Below are positions 26,663 through 38,803 of a stretch of 64,000 nucleotides of DNA, in pieces. A program made the position numbers and the translations under genes. Source of the DNA: Streptomyces sp. CBMA291 (GTDB taxonomy: Bacteria; Actinomycetota; Actinomycetes; Streptomycetales; Streptomycetaceae); the NCBI RefSeq assembly GCF_014596525.1, contig NZ_MSJP01000022.1:148550-212549 (forward strand), given 5' to 3'. The notes beneath the pieces are model-generated. The model did not search any database, had not been told where the DNA came from, and was given only the letters and a program-made list of their open reading frames with translations. The number at the start of each line of letters is the position of its first letter. Positions within the stretch are counted from its first letter, which is position 1.

Positions 26663-27124
26663 TCAGGCGGCCGTGCGCAGTTCCAGGGCGGCCAGCGGGA
26701 TGAACCCGCCGGCAGTGCCGCCGGAGCCCGCCTCGGCCACCGCGCCGGGTCCGGCGAGCCGCTTGAGCAGGGCGAGGGCGATCCGCTCGCCCTGCGCCTT
26801 GGCCCGCTCGGCGAGCGGCCCTGCGTACAGCCCGTCGACGTCGGCGTGCCAGAGCTGCACCCAGCGTCCGAAGTGGGCGGCGGTCAGGGGGCGCGCGGAG
26901 TGCAGCGCGGCGTGCGGGGCGAAGGCGTCGCGCCGGTACTCGGCGCCCCGCAGCAGGGCCCGCTCCCAGAAGTCCGTGATGTGCGGCAGATGGGCTTCGA
27001 GGTCGGTCCCGGCGATCTCGGTGAAGAAGGGACCGATGAGCGGATCGGCGAAGGCGGCGGTGTAGAAGCGGCGCAGCAGTACGTCGAGATCGGCACGGTC
27101 GCGGATGTCCCGGGTGGCACGCAT
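26663..27124 (-). CDS. Group III truncated haemoglobin
   Basis: 153-residue small globin. The N-terminus fits the family (DLDVLLRRFYTAAFADPLIG, with a B-helix Phe-Tyr pair), then PHITDFWERALL and the haem-proximal His region LTAAHFGRWVQLWHADVDGL. An Ala/Gly-rich tail of about 20 residues follows. Truncated haemoglobins bind O2 or NO. It converges on nirBD with only 19 bp between the stops, which suggests a role in dealing with NO produced during nitrite reduction; this is inference from context. ATG with GGAG upstream. Confidence 0.85.
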   Translation of the reverse strand: MRATRDIRDRADLDVLLRRFYTAAFADPLIGPFFTEIAGTDLEAHLPHITDFWERALLRGAEYRRDAFAPHAALHSARPLTAAHFGRWVQLWHADVDGLYAGPLAERAKAQGERIALALLKRLAGPGAVAEAGSGGTAGGFIPLAALELRTAA

Positions 27125-27762
27125 GCTCCCAGTGTCCCCGCCGACCCCGCCTCCCCCAAGAGCCGAAGGTCCCCGGGGCGCCCCGGGCCATGCCTCCCGG
27201 ACCTCCAGCCCGCCCCCGTGGAACAGCAGGGCGCGGGGCGGGCGCCCGGACCGGACCTCCCAGGCACTGCCGTGCACCAGGTCCCGGCCACCGGGGAGCC
27301 GTACCGAGCCGAGGGAACGCGCGAGGATCGACATGGCCCCGAAGCCGGCGGGCGGCACCGGCAACGGGGCGGGGCGTCGGACGCGGGCGGGACGGGCGGG
27401 GCCGGGGCGGACGGGTACGGGGGCGGGGGCCTTCCGGGCGGGCCCGGGGGGCGGGTGGGGCGGGGGCCTTCCGGGCGGGCCCTGGGACGGGCGGGGCGGG
27501 TCCCGTGCCGGTGCCGTCGGCCCGCACACCCGGCCTCCACCCGGAAGGCCCCGACCCCCACGTCCAGCCCCGCCCGGAAGGTTCCGCCCCCGCACCCGGC
27601 CCCCGCCCGGAAGGCCCCGGCCCCGTCGCCGGGTGACCGCCGTCTCCCCTTCATTACTTGTTGATGCTCAGTCAACTCTGTGCTCCTAGGTTCCGGAAGC
27701 GCGCGACCCCGTCGCCCGACCGGCGCGGCGGGGCGGATCACCATCCTTCTCGGGAGTGAGAC
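27125..27762. repeat. 638-bp gene-free region with inverted GGGGGCCTTCCGGGCGGG elements
   Basis: No gene is supported. Two plus-orientation copies of a GGGGGCCTTCCGGGCGGGC element (about 27425 and 27462) face three inverted relatives (CCCGGAAGGCCCC-type; about 27538, 27571, 27603). The whole block is extremely G/C-skewed and could fold into long stems. Near its right end lies GTTGA-n7-TCAAC (27660-27676), about 87 bp before the PhoX-like start, a possible operator. No Pho box is evident. Confidence 0.65.
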
Positions 27763-28920
27763 GTGGAGCGACGCGGTTTCCTGCGTGGAGCGGTCATCGG
27801 CACCTCGGCCGCCGCCTTCGGCGGCAGCCTCTGGCACGGGGCGGCCCTCGCCGCCCCCGCCCAGCCCGGCACCGGCCCCTACGGCGCCCTCGGCGCGGCC
27901 GACGCCAACGGCATCCTGCTGCCCGCCGGGTTCACCAGCCGGGTGATCGCCCGGTCCGGCCAGTCGGTCCCCGGCACCTCGTACGCCTGGCACAGCGCCC
28001 CCGACGGCGGCGCCTGCTTCGTCGACGGCACGGGCTGGATCTACGTGTCGAACTCGGAGGTCAACCCCGGCGGCGGCGCGAGCGCGGTGCGGTTCGACGC
28101 GGCGGGCACGATCACCGGCGCGTACCGCATCCTCTCCGGCACCCGGCAGAACTGTGCGGGCGGCGCCACCCCCTGGAACACCTGGCTCTCCTGCGAGGAG
28201 GTCTCCCTCGGCTACGTCTACGAGTCGAACCCGTGGGGCGGCACCGCCTACCGCCGGGACGCGATGGGCCGGTTCAAGCACGAGGCGGCCGCCGCCGACC
28301 CGGTCCGCAAGGTGGTCTACCTGACCGAGGACGAGACGGACGGCTGCTTCTACCGCTTCATCCCCACCACCTGGGGCAACCTCTCCGCCGGCACGCTCCA
28401 GGTGCTCGTCGCCTCCACCGCCGCCTCGGGCACCTTCACCTGGCAGAACGTGCCGGACCCGGACGGCTCGCCGACCACCACGCGCGGCCAGGTCTCCGGC
28501 GCCAAGCACTTCAACGGCGGCGAGGGCTGCCACTACGCCGACGACACCGTCTGGTTCACCACCAAGGGCGACAACCGGGTCTGGCAGCTCGACCTGGTCG
28601 CCGGGACCTACGAGCTGGCCTACGACGACTCGCTCGTCCCCGGCGGCGCCGCCCCGCTGACCGGCGTCGACAACATCACCGGCAGTTCCTCCGGCGACCT
28701 GTTCGTCGCCGAGGACGGCGGCAACATGGAGATCTGCCTCATCACCCCGGCCGACACCGTCGCCCCGTTCCTGCGGATCAACGGCCAGTCCGGCTCGGAG
28801 ATCACCGGACCGGCCTTCTCCCCCGACGGCAGGCGGCTGTACTTCTCCAGCCAGCGCGGCACCAGCGGCAGCTCGTCCGGCGGCATCACCTACGAGGTCA
28901 CCGGCCCGTTCCGCGCCTGA
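27763..28920 (+). CDS. Tat-exported PhoX-like protein (DUF839)
   Basis: 385-residue secreted protein with a twin-arginine signal (MERRGFLRGAVIGTSAAAFGG, cleaved near residue 33) and a beta-propeller-like body typical of PhoX/DUF839 (NTWLSCEEV about 145; YLTEDETDGCFYRF about 187; GGEGCHYADDTVWFTTKGDN; FVAEDGGNMEICL). PhoX enzymes are calcium-dependent phosphomonoesterases with a buried iron-calcium centre; the acidic EE and EDE motifs fit metal binding. Tat export suits a protein folded with metals in the cytoplasm. GTG start with a GGGAG ribosome site. Shorter than classical PhoX, so phosphatase activity is likely but not certain. Confidence 0.82.
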   Translation: MERRGFLRGAVIGTSAAAFGGSLWHGAALAAPAQPGTGPYGALGAADANGILLPAGFTSRVIARSGQSVPGTSYAWHSAPDGGACFVDGTGWIYVSNSEVNPGGGASAVRFDAAGTITGAYRILSGTRQNCAGGATPWNTWLSCEEVSLGYVYESNPWGGTAYRRDAMGRFKHEAAAADPVRKVVYLTEDETDGCFYRFIPTTWGNLSAGTLQVLVASTAASGTFTWQNVPDPDGSPTTTRGQVSGAKHFNGGEGCHYADDTVWFTTKGDNRVWQLDLVAGTYELAYDDSLVPGGAAPLTGVDNITGSSSGDLFVAEDGGNMEICLITPADTVAPFLRINGQSGSEITGPAFSPDGRRLYFSSQRGTSGSSSGGITYEVTGPFRA

Positions 28921-28939
28921 GGCCGTACGCGCCCGAGGC

Positions 28940-28980
28940 CGGTGGCGGGCCCCGCCCTTCCCCTGCGGGGCCCGCCACCG
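28940..28980. terminator. Bidirectional intrinsic terminator
   Basis: A 16-bp perfect stem (CGGTGGCGGGCCCCGC and its complement) with a 9-base loop fills the gap between the convergent PhoX-like and ArsR-family genes. Confidence 0.85.
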
Positions 28981-28981
28981 C

Positions 28982-29995
28982 TCACCGGTCCGTGCGCGCG
29001 AAGCACTCCGGGTCGGGCATCCGCCGGGCGCCGCCGAGCAGGGCGGCGCCCAGCGGGGTCAGGGTGTGCAGGACCGCGTTCCCGTTGCGCAGGGTCGCGA
29101 TGAGGCCCGCCTCGCGCAGGACGCCCGCGTGCTGGCTCGCGGAGGCGAGCGAGACTCCGGCACGACGGGCCAGCTCGCTCGTCGTACCGCCGTCGCCGAT
29201 CGCGTGGAGGACCGTCGAGCGGGTCTGGCCGACCAGCTTGGCCAGCGAGGAGCCGCCGGGCGCGCGGACGGTCGGCGCCTCGCCGTGGGTGACGGGGTAG
29301 ACCAGGACCGGCGGCAGCCGGGGATCGCGCAGCACGACGGGGGTCCCCCGGCAGAAGTACGAGGGCTGGAGGAGCAGCCCCCGCCCGTCCAGGTACACGT
29401 CCCGGTCGACGGGGTAGTCCGCTTCCAGGACGGGTGCGCGCCAGCGCATCATCGGCGGCAGCGAGGCGAGGAGTTCCTCCGCGCCGCCGTCCAGGAGGGC
29501 GCGGCCCCGGCGCGCCCGGTCGGCTTCGACGCGGGCCCTGATGTGGGGCCAGTAGGGCTCGATGGCCGCGCGGTGATAGCTTCGCAGGGCTCCGGTCAGC
29601 CGGTCGAAGGGCTGGGCGCCGCCGTCGGCGAGGGCCCGCAGCGAGTGCGGCACGGTCCGTCCGCCGGACCGGTCGGCGGCGAGCAGGGAGAGTTCCTCGC
29701 GCAGCCGGTCGGTGCCGGTCGCGCGGATCGCCTGGAGTCCCTCGTCCAGACCCTGGATGCCCTCGGCGGGCGTCAGGAAGTCCGGGAAATAACCCCGGCT
29801 GGGAACGAGCGCGGCAAGGATGCGGGTCTCACCGCCGAGCCTCATCCGCGTTTCCGAGCGCCATTCCCCGTACACGCCGAGGCCGCGCCGGTCCCTTAAA
29901 CGGTGAAAGCTCAGAATCGTTTCCCATAGAACATCCGGCCGCGCGGCCGTACGCACCCCCGCCAAGTCGTTTCCGGTGAAATGAATCCGCAGCAT
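28982..29995 (-). CDS. ArsR-family transcriptional regulator with N-terminal DUF5937-like domain
   Basis: 337-residue regulator. The first 240 residues form a domain seen in many actinobacterial ArsR-like proteins (MLRIHFTGNDLAGVRTA ... PEDW-type Trp/Pro-rich strands). The C-terminus is a winged helix: LGQTR-like segment LVGQTRSTVLHAI, then TTSELARRAGVSLASASQHAGVLREAGLI with the recognition helix. There are no Cys clusters for metal sensing. Such proteins often control neighbouring transport or antibiotic genes; the only candidate here is itself or the upstream AT-richer region. Confidence 0.85.
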   Translation of the reverse strand: MLRIHFTGNDLAGVRTAARPDVLWETILSFHRLRDRRGLGVYGEWRSETRMRLGGETRILAALVPSRGYFPDFLTPAEGIQGLDEGLQAIRATGTDRLREELSLLAADRSGGRTVPHSLRALADGGAQPFDRLTGALRSYHRAAIEPYWPHIRARVEADRARRGRALLDGGAEELLASLPPMMRWRAPVLEADYPVDRDVYLDGRGLLLQPSYFCRGTPVVLRDPRLPPVLVYPVTHGEAPTVRAPGGSSLAKLVGQTRSTVLHAIGDGGTTSELARRAGVSLASASQHAGVLREAGLIATLRNGNAVLHTLTPLGAALLGGARRMPDPECFARTDR

Positions 29996-30542
29996 GACGT
30001 CCCCACCTGTGCACGATCATCCTCCCCCCGACACCGAGTATGCACAGCATCACTGCACGTTACCAGGGTGTTTCAGCCACAGTTGAAAAGCATCGCGGCA
30101 ATCCAGCGGAAACGAAAAGCTGTACGGGTCGGGGAGGAAACCTTCAGGACCGAGGTGGCGGCGAAGACCGTGGGGGGCTTTGTCCGTCCGGCGGCGGTCG
30201 GCGAGGTTACGGCTCACCTGCCCGGCACCGGTAAAGGGCGCGGCCTCCGGGTGGGGATCCGGGGGTCGCGCCCGCTCCATTTCCGGACCTCTTCCGACCG
30301 CTTACCTGACCACTCCGGAAAAGTTCAACGGCGAATAATTCAATCAGCCGTATTTGAACGTCGCCGCACATCCCGGCGACCGACTTCCCGACACCGGACG
30401 AACGACGGGACGGACACCTCCGCACGAGGTGTCCGTCCCGTTCCTCGGTGCCGGGGCCGCCGCCCGCCGGTGAGGGTGGAGGTGACCGGCGGCGGTCCCG
30501 GAAGCCGTACCGGAGGCACGGGGCCTTCCGGGGCGGCGGGGT
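29996..30542. other. 547-bp gene-free, AT-richer regulatory region
   Basis: No coding gene is supported. The stretch is visibly poorer in G/C than its surroundings (for example around 30050-30120 and 30310-30360). It contains an imperfect inverted repeat GTTCAACGGC...GCCG-n3-TTGAAC (30323-30359) and the ppdK terminator (30406-30440). It probably holds the ArsR-gene promoter; a small RNA cannot be excluded. Confidence 0.5.
30406..30440 (-). terminator. Intrinsic terminator after ppdK
   Basis: A 15-bp perfect stem (CGGGACGGACACCTC and its complement) with a 5-base loop lies about 100 bp past the ppdK stop on the minus strand. Confidence 0.85.
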
Positions 30543-33254
<2,712 letters not shown>

Positions 33255-33611
33255 GGGTCTCGACTCCTCGACGACTCGGTTGGCTGCCCTGACGGCGAGG
33301 AACATACCCAGATCGAAGGCTTCTGGGGAGGTACGCCTGACGGTCGCCTGGCCTTAACCACCCGTCCGCCAGCACTTCGAAAGTTAACGAGCCGAAGTTT
33401 CCGGTTTCACGCCCCGAAGGCCGCATGACCCAAACCAGAAGCGATCCGCTCGAATGAGCGCCCCTTAGGCACATTTGCGTTCAACCTTTGAAGACAAAAT
33501 GGGTGGCACTCCGTGCCACCCATCCATCTCCTGAAGTCACCCCCGATATGCTCATCTGAGCATCCACCCCCTCAAGGGTGGCGAGGATCACTCCCTGAAA
33601 ACGCCCGTATC
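33255..33611. other. 357-bp ppdK upstream region
   Basis: No gene is seen. It contains the dusB terminator (33501-33523) and then about 245 bp of ppdK leader/promoter DNA with AT-richer patches (TCGTTAACTTTCG on the minus strand, around 33380) but no element I can name confidently. Confidence 0.5.
33501..33523 (-). terminator. Intrinsic terminator after dusB
   Basis: A 10-bp perfect stem (TGGGTGGCAC/GTGCCACCCA) with a 3-base loop is followed on the minus strand by TTTTG, a classic Rho-independent layout, about 90 bp past the dusB stop. Confidence 0.9.
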
Positions 33612-34796
33612 TCAGCCGCCGGACGTGTCCAGCTCGGCTTCCTCGCTCACTCCGGCGCAGTCGTAGGGGTCCTTCAGCCAGCCGTCCGGCAGGACAACTC
33701 GGTTGTTTCCGGACGTACGACCCCGGGGGCCGTCCGCACCCACCGGCCACGACTGATCAAGGTCCAGCTCGCTCAACTGAGCGCGCAGCTCCTCCAGGGA
33801 CGAGGTGATCGCCAGCTTCTTGCGCATCTCGGAGCCCACCGAGAAGCCCTTCAGATACCAGGCCACGTGCTTCCGGAAGTCGATGACACCCCGTGCCTCG
33901 TCGCCCAGCCACTCCCCGAGGAGCCGCGCGTGCCGGACCATCGCGTCCGCCACCTCCCGGAGCCCCGGCTGCGCGTAGGCGCCGGTGCCCTCGAAGCCCG
34001 CCACCAGGTCGCCGAAGAGCCACGGGCGGCCCAGGCAGCCGCGCCCCACGACCACGCCGTCACAGCCCGTCTCCCGCATCATCCGCAGGGCGTCGTCGGC
34101 GGACCAGATGTCGCCGTTGCCGAGCACCGGGATCTCCGGCACGTGCTCCTTGAGACGCGCGATCGCGTCCCAGTCCGCCGTGCCGCCGTAGTGCTGCGCT
34201 GCCGTCCGCCCGTGCAGGGCGATCGCCGTGACGCCCTCCTCCACCGCGATCCGGCCCGCGTCCAGATAGGTGATGTGGTCGTCGTCGATGCCCTTGCGCA
34301 TCTTCATGGTGACCGGCAGCTCACCCGCGTTGGTCACCGCCTCGTGCAGGATCGCGCGCAGCAGCGGGCGCTTGTAGGGCAGGGCCGAGCCGCCGCCCTT
34401 GCGGGTCACCTTGGGGACCGGGCAGCCGAAGTTCAGGTCGATGTGATCGGCCAGGTCCTCGTCGACGATCATCCGCACCGCCTTGCCGACCGTGACCGGG
34501 TCCACCCCGTACAGCTGGATCGAACGAGGCTGCTCGGTCGCGTCGAACCGGATGAGCTGCATCGTCTTCTCGTTGCGCTCGACCAGCGCCCGAGTCGTGA
34601 TCATCTCGCTCACGAACAGCCCCTTGCCGCCGCTGAACTCGCGGCAGAGGGTGCGGAAGGGGGCGTTGGTGATGCCGGCCATGGGGGCGAGCACCACCGG
34701 GGGCTGCACGATGTGCGGCCCGATGGCCAGGGGCGTGAACGAGGAGAGCGGGGAGAGCACGGTCATGGCGCCATTGTCGCGCACTGCGTCGGTCAT
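33612..34796 (-). CDS. dusB: tRNA-dihydrouridine synthase
   Basis: 394-residue FMN enzyme that reduces uridines in the tRNA D-loop. TIM-barrel marks are VVLAPMAGITNAPFRTLCRE (about residue 33), the DLNFGCPVPKVTRKGGGSAL block with the catalytic Cys (about 116), VTMKMRKGIDDDH, and the FMN phosphate loop VLGNGDIWSADDAL / GVVVGRGCLGRPWLF. The start is uncertain: ATG at 34796 or ATG at 34766 (MTVLSPL). Neither has a ribosome site; a leaderless transcript is possible because TAGTAC lies 10 bp upstream of the first. Confidence 0.93.
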   Translation of the reverse strand: MTDAVRDNGAMTVLSPLSSFTPLAIGPHIVQPPVVLAPMAGITNAPFRTLCREFSGGKGLFVSEMITTRALVERNEKTMQLIRFDATEQPRSIQLYGVDPVTVGKAVRMIVDEDLADHIDLNFGCPVPKVTRKGGGSALPYKRPLLRAILHEAVTNAGELPVTMKMRKGIDDDHITYLDAGRIAVEEGVTAIALHGRTAAQHYGGTADWDAIARLKEHVPEIPVLGNGDIWSADDALRMMRETGCDGVVVGRGCLGRPWLFGDLVAGFEGTGAYAQPGLREVADAMVRHARLLGEWLGDEARGVIDFRKHVAWYLKGFSVGSEMRKKLAITSSLEELRAQLSELDLDQSWPVGADGPRGRTSGNNRVVLPDGWLKDPYDCAGVSEEAELDTSGG

Positions 34797-34818
34797 TAGT
34801 TAGCCGTACTATCCGAGC

Positions 34819-36270
34819 ATGTCCGAGGCCACCCGCTCGCCCCTCCCCCGGCGCAGGCAACTCCTCGTCCTGGCGATCTGCTGTATGAGCCTGCTCATCG
34901 TCAGCCTGGACAACACCGCGCTCAATGTCGCCCTGCCCTCCCTCCGGCGCGAACTGGGAGCCTCCGTCTCCGGGCTCCAGTGGACGATCGACTCCTACAC
35001 CCTGGTCATCGCCTCCCTCCTGATGCTCTCCGGCTCCACCGCCGACCGGCTCGGCCGCCGCAAGGTCTTCACCACCGGACTCGTCGTCTTCGCCCTCGGC
35101 TCGCTGCTCTGCTCCCTCGCCCCGAACCTGGAGACCCTGATCGCCTTCCGGGCGCTCCAGGCCGTGGGCGGCTCGATGCTCAACCCGGTCGCCATGTCGA
35201 TCATCACCAACACCTTCACCGAGCCCGCCGCCCGCGCGCGGGCCATCGGCGTCTGGGGCGGGGTCGTCGGCGTCTCCATGGCGGCGGGGCCCCTGGTCGG
35301 CGGGGCGCTCGTGGAGTCCGTCGGCTGGCGGGCCATCTTCTGGGTGAACCTGCCGGTCGCCGTCACCGCCCTGATCCTCACCCTGCGGTACGTCCCCGAG
35401 TCCCGGGCGCCCCGGCCCCGGCGCCCCGACCCCGTCGGACAGCTCCTGGTGGCGGCCTTCCTCGGCTCCCTCACCTACGCGATCATCGAGACCGACCCGC
35501 TCTTCGCCGGGATCTCCGCCGCCGCGCTCATCGGCCTCCTCCTGTACGAGCCCCGGCGCCGCGAGCCCCTGATCGACCTGCGGTTCTTCCACAGCGCGCC
35601 GTTCAGCGGGGCCACCGTGATAGCGGTCTGCGCCTTCGCGGCCCTGGGCGGCTTCCTCTTCCTGAACACCCTGTACCTCCAGGGGGTGCGCGGGCTCTCC
35701 CCCCTGCACGCGGGGCTCTTCACCCTGCCCATGGCGGGCATGACCCTCGTCTTCGCCCCGCTGTCGGGACGCCTGACGGGGGCGCGCGGACCCCGGCTCC
35801 CGCTGCTGCTCGCCGGGACGGCGATGTCGGCGGGAGCGCTGCTCTTCGCCGCCTTCGGGGCCGAGACGCGCAATCCGCTGCTCTTCACCGGTTACGTGGT
35901 CTTCGGCATCGGCTTCGGCCTGGTGAACGCGCCCATCACCGACACGGCCGTCGCGGGGATGCCCCGCGCGCAGGCCGGAGTGGCGGCGGCGGTGGCGTCG
36001 ACGAGCCGGCAGGTGGGGACGACCCTCGGGGTGGCGGTCGTGGGCGCGGTGCTGGCGGCCGGGGCGGGCGGCGGCAGGTCCCTGGACGGTTTCGAGGCGG
36101 CGGCCCGGCCGGGGTACTGGGTGGTGACGGCGTGCGGGCTCGCGGTGCTCGGCATGGGGGCGCTGACCACCGGGAAGTGGGGCCGGGGCACGGCGGAGCG
36201 CACGGCACGGCGTCTGGCGGAGGAGGAGCCGCAGCCGCCCGCGAGGACGGCACGGGCCGGGAAGGCCTGA
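34819..36270 (+). CDS. MFS drug exporter, DHA2 (EmrB/QacA) family
   Basis: 483-residue, 14-helix proton antiporter. Motif A is present (GSTADRLGRRKVF, about residue 66), as is motif C of exporters (GVVGVSMAAGPLVGGAL, about 150); the first helix carries the D1-type SLDNTALNVALPSL typical of DHA2. It pumps toxic compounds or self-made antibiotics; substrate unknown. It is divergent from dusB with only 22 bp between the annotated starts, and no dedicated repressor gene is adjacent. Confidence 0.93.
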   Translation: MSEATRSPLPRRRQLLVLAICCMSLLIVSLDNTALNVALPSLRRELGASVSGLQWTIDSYTLVIASLLMLSGSTADRLGRRKVFTTGLVVFALGSLLCSLAPNLETLIAFRALQAVGGSMLNPVAMSIITNTFTEPAARARAIGVWGGVVGVSMAAGPLVGGALVESVGWRAIFWVNLPVAVTALILTLRYVPESRAPRPRRPDPVGQLLVAAFLGSLTYAIIETDPLFAGISAAALIGLLLYEPRRREPLIDLRFFHSAPFSGATVIAVCAFAALGGFLFLNTLYLQGVRGLSPLHAGLFTLPMAGMTLVFAPLSGRLTGARGPRLPLLLAGTAMSAGALLFAAFGAETRNPLLFTGYVVFGIGFGLVNAPITDTAVAGMPRAQAGVAAAVASTSRQVGTTLGVAVVGAVLAAGAGGGRSLDGFEAAARPGYWVVTACGLAVLGMGALTTGKWGRGTAERTARRLAEEEPQPPARTARAGKA

Positions 36271-36476
36271 GGGGCCGGGAGCCAGGGGTTCCGGAGGGTC
36301 CGGGGTCCGGCGGCCGGGCCGGGCCCTGCCGTCTGGTGCCTCCCCCTCCCCACCGGGCCCGCCCGTTTCCGTCCGGACGCGTTTTGAAGATCATTTGGCT
36401 TGGACTTTTCCGTTCCCTGTCCGGGGCGTGGCTACCGTTCTCCCGCACCGCGCTTGAGGAAACACCAGGGGGAACC

Positions 36477-37190
36477 ATGTCCACAGACAACCGCTCACCA
36501 GCGGAAACGACAGAGACGGCAGGGACGGCCGAGACAGCGGGGACGGCGGCAGGGGACGCCGGGAAGCGGCCCGCGCGGTCCAAGGGAGCTTCGGTACTCG
36601 GCTGGATCCTGACCATCGGGCTCACCGTCGTCGCGCCGATCCTCACCTACGACACACTGACCGACCGCGGCTGGTCCGAGTTCGCCGCGCTGCTCGCCGG
36701 GAGCGTCTGGCCCGTCCTGGACAGCGCCGTCATGATCGCCTGGCGCCGCAAGGTCGACGAGTTCGCCGTGGTCACCCTGGTCTTCCTGGTGATCACGGCG
36801 GTGGTCTCGCTCCTCGGCGCGCACACCGCCCGCGCGCTGCTCGTGAAGGACTCGGGGGTGACCGGGCTGTTCGGGCTGCTCTGTCTGGGCACCCTGCTCG
36901 CGCCCCGCCCGCTGATGTTCTACTTCGGGCGCAAGTTCGCCACCGACGGCACCCCGGCGAGCACCGCCTGGTGGAACGGGATGTGGCAGTACGAGGGGTT
37001 CCGGTCGACCCTGCGCACGATGACCCTGGTGTGGGGTGTGGCGTACGTGGTGGAGGCGCTGGTGCGGATCGCCCTGGCGTACACGCTGAGCACCTCGGCC
37101 ATGGTGGTGCTCAGCCCCGTCATGATCTACACGGTCCTGGGGGCGCTGGCGGTGTGGACCGCCTGGTTCGGCAGGCGCCGGGCGGCCTGA
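36477..37190 (+). CDS. VC0807-like multi-pass membrane protein
   Basis: 237-residue membrane protein with a Thr/Ala/Glu-rich cytoplasmic tail of about 35 residues (tandem ETAGTA iterations), then five to six hydrophobic helices. The body, with PILTYDTLTDRGWSEFAALL and APRPLMFYFGRKFATDG, matches the small VC0807/septation-protein-A-like group, whose function is unknown. ATG with AGGGGGAA upstream. It follows the MFS gene on the same strand, but a 206-bp gap suggests its own promoter. Confidence 0.8.
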   Translation: MSTDNRSPAETTETAGTAETAGTAAGDAGKRPARSKGASVLGWILTIGLTVVAPILTYDTLTDRGWSEFAALLAGSVWPVLDSAVMIAWRRKVDEFAVVTLVFLVITAVVSLLGAHTARALLVKDSGVTGLFGLLCLGTLLAPRPLMFYFGRKFATDGTPASTAWWNGMWQYEGFRSTLRTMTLVWGVAYVVEALVRIALAYTLSTSAMVVLSPVMIYTVLGALAVWTAWFGRRRAA

Positions 37191-37215
37191 CCACTTTCAC
37201 GACACGGCCCATGGG

Positions 37216-37252
37216 GAAGCCCCCGGTTCCGAGGTGCGGAACCGGGGGCTTC
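37216..37252. terminator. Bidirectional intrinsic terminator
   Basis: A 16-bp perfect stem (GAAGCCCCCGGTTCCG and its complement) with a 5-base loop lies between the convergent VC0807-like gene and glyS. Confidence 0.9.
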
Positions 37253-37270
37253 TCCGTACGGCGAGCGGGC

Positions 37271-38653
37271 TCAGCAGCCGAGGAGGCGGCTGCCCAGGTA
37301 GCTCTGGATCTGGTCGAGCGAGACGCGCTCCTGCTTCATGGTGTCGCGCTCGCGCACCGTCACCGCGTTGTCGTCGAGGGTGTCGAAGTCGACGGTGACG
37401 CAGAACGGGGTGCCGATCTCGTCCTGGCGACGGTAGCGGCGGCCGATGGCGCCGGCGTCGTCGAACTCGATGTTCCAGTTCTGGCGCAGGTCCGCCGCCA
37501 GGCCCTTGGCCTTCGGGGAGAGCTGCGGGTTGCGGGAGAGCGGCAGGACCGCGGCCTTGATCGGGGCGAGGCGCGGGTCGAGGCGCAGCACGGCGCGCTT
37601 CTCCATGACGCCCTTGGCGTTGGGGGCCTCGTCCTCGGTGTAGGCGTCGAGCAGGAAGGCCAGCATCGTACGGCCGACACCGGCGGCGGGCTCGATGACG
37701 AACGGCGTCCAGCGCTCGCCGGTCTCCTGGTCCAGGTAGGTCAGGTTGGCGCCGGAGGCCTTGGAGTGGGCGCTCAGGTCGTAGTCGGTGCGGTTGGCGA
37801 CGCCCTCCAGCTCGCCCCACTCGCTGCCGCCGAACTGGAAGCGGTACTCGATGTCGGCGGTGCGCTTGGAGTAGTGGGAGAGCTTCTCCTGCGCGTGCTC
37901 GTACCAGCGCATGTTCTCCTCGCGCATGCCCAGGCCGGTGTACCAGTTCCAGCGCTGCTGCATCCAGTACTCCTGCCACTCCTCGTCCTCGCCCGGCTTG
38001 ACGAAGAACTCCATCTCCATCTGCTCGAACTCGCGGGTGCGGAAGATGAAGTTGCCCGGAGTGATCTCGTTCCGGAACGACTTGCCCATCTGGGCGATGC
38101 CGAACGGGGGCTTCTTGCGCGAGGTCTGGAGGACCTGGCCGAAGTTGGTGAAGATGCCCTGGGCGGTCTCGGGGCGCAGGTAGGCGACGGAGCCGGAGTC
38201 CTGCGTCGGGCCGAGGTGGGTGGCGAGCAGGCCGGAGAACTGCTTGGGCTCGGTGAAGGTGCCCTTGTTGCCGCAGTTGGGGCAGTTGAGGCCGGCGAGG
38301 CCGTTCTCGGGGAGACGGCCGTGCTTCTCCTCGTATGCCTCCTCCAGGTGGTCCGCGCGGAAGCGCTTGTGGCAGGAGGTGCACTCGGTGAGCGGGTCGC
38401 TGAAGGTCGCGACGTGGCCGGAGGCCTCCCAGACCTCGGTGGCCAGGATGACCGACGAGTCGATGCCGACGACGTCCTCGCGCGCGGTGACCATGTAACG
38501 CCACCACTGGCGCTTGATGTTCTCCTTCAGCTCGACACCCAGCGGCCCGTAGTCCCAGGCGGCACGCTGGCCGCCGTAGATCTCGCTGCACGGGTAGACG
38601 AAGCCACGGCGCTTGCTCAGGCTGACGATGGTGTCGATCTTGTCGGCGGCCAC
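37271..38653 (-). CDS. glyS: Glycine--tRNA ligase
   Basis: 460-residue class IIA synthetase of the dimeric (alpha2, eukaryote-like) type. Start [20 protein letters not shown]; a treble-clef zinc module with Cys pairs ([25 protein letters not shown]); class II motif 2 near [14 protein letters not shown] and [17 protein letters not shown]; motif 3 in [21 protein letters not shown]-terminal anticodon-binding domain. The GTG at 38653 has GAAGAGAG upstream. Divergent from the zinc-uptake operon, as is also the neighbourhood of zur and glyS in mycobacteria. Confidence 0.97.
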   Translation of the reverse strand: MAADKIDTIVSLSKRRGFVYPCSEIYGGQRAAWDYGPLGVELKENIKRQWWRYMVTAREDVVGIDSSVILATEVWEASGHVATFSDPLTECTSCHKRFRADHLEEAYEEKHGRLPENGLAGLNCPNCGNKGTFTEPKQFSGLLATHLGPTQDSGSVAYLRPETAQGIFTNFGQVLQTSRKKPPFGIAQMGKSFRNEITPGNFIFRTREFEQMEMEFFVKPGEDEEWQEYWMQQRWNWYTGLGMREENMRWYEHAQEKLSHYSKRTADIEYRFQFGGSEWGELEGVANRTDYDLSAHSKASGANLTYLDQETGERWTPFVIEPAAGVGRTMLAFLLDAYTEDEAPNAKGVMEKRAVLRLDPRLAPIKAAVLPLSRNPQLSPKAKGLAADLRQNWNIEFDDAGAIGRRYRRQDEIGTPFCVTVDFDTLDDNAVTVRERDTMKQERVSLDQIQSYLGSRLLGC

Positions 38654-38803
38654 GGTGCTCTCTTCATTACGACGACGAAGTGCGAATGCCTCAGGTTACC
38701 GGCGCCCGCACCCCCTGTATCAAATCGGTTCGGCGATCGGACGGTACGCGGGCCTTCGGCGGGTCGTGTGGCCCGTCCCTCACCCGGGCGACCGCAAGGA
38801 CAA

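Noticed and set aside
27630..27762. Pho box before the PhoX-like gene
   Set aside because: No tandem GTTCACC-type units are visible; only a short GTTGA/TCAAC dyad.
37271..38700. T-box riboswitch before glyS
   Set aside because: Only a short upstream gap without a specifier-loop or T-box sequence.
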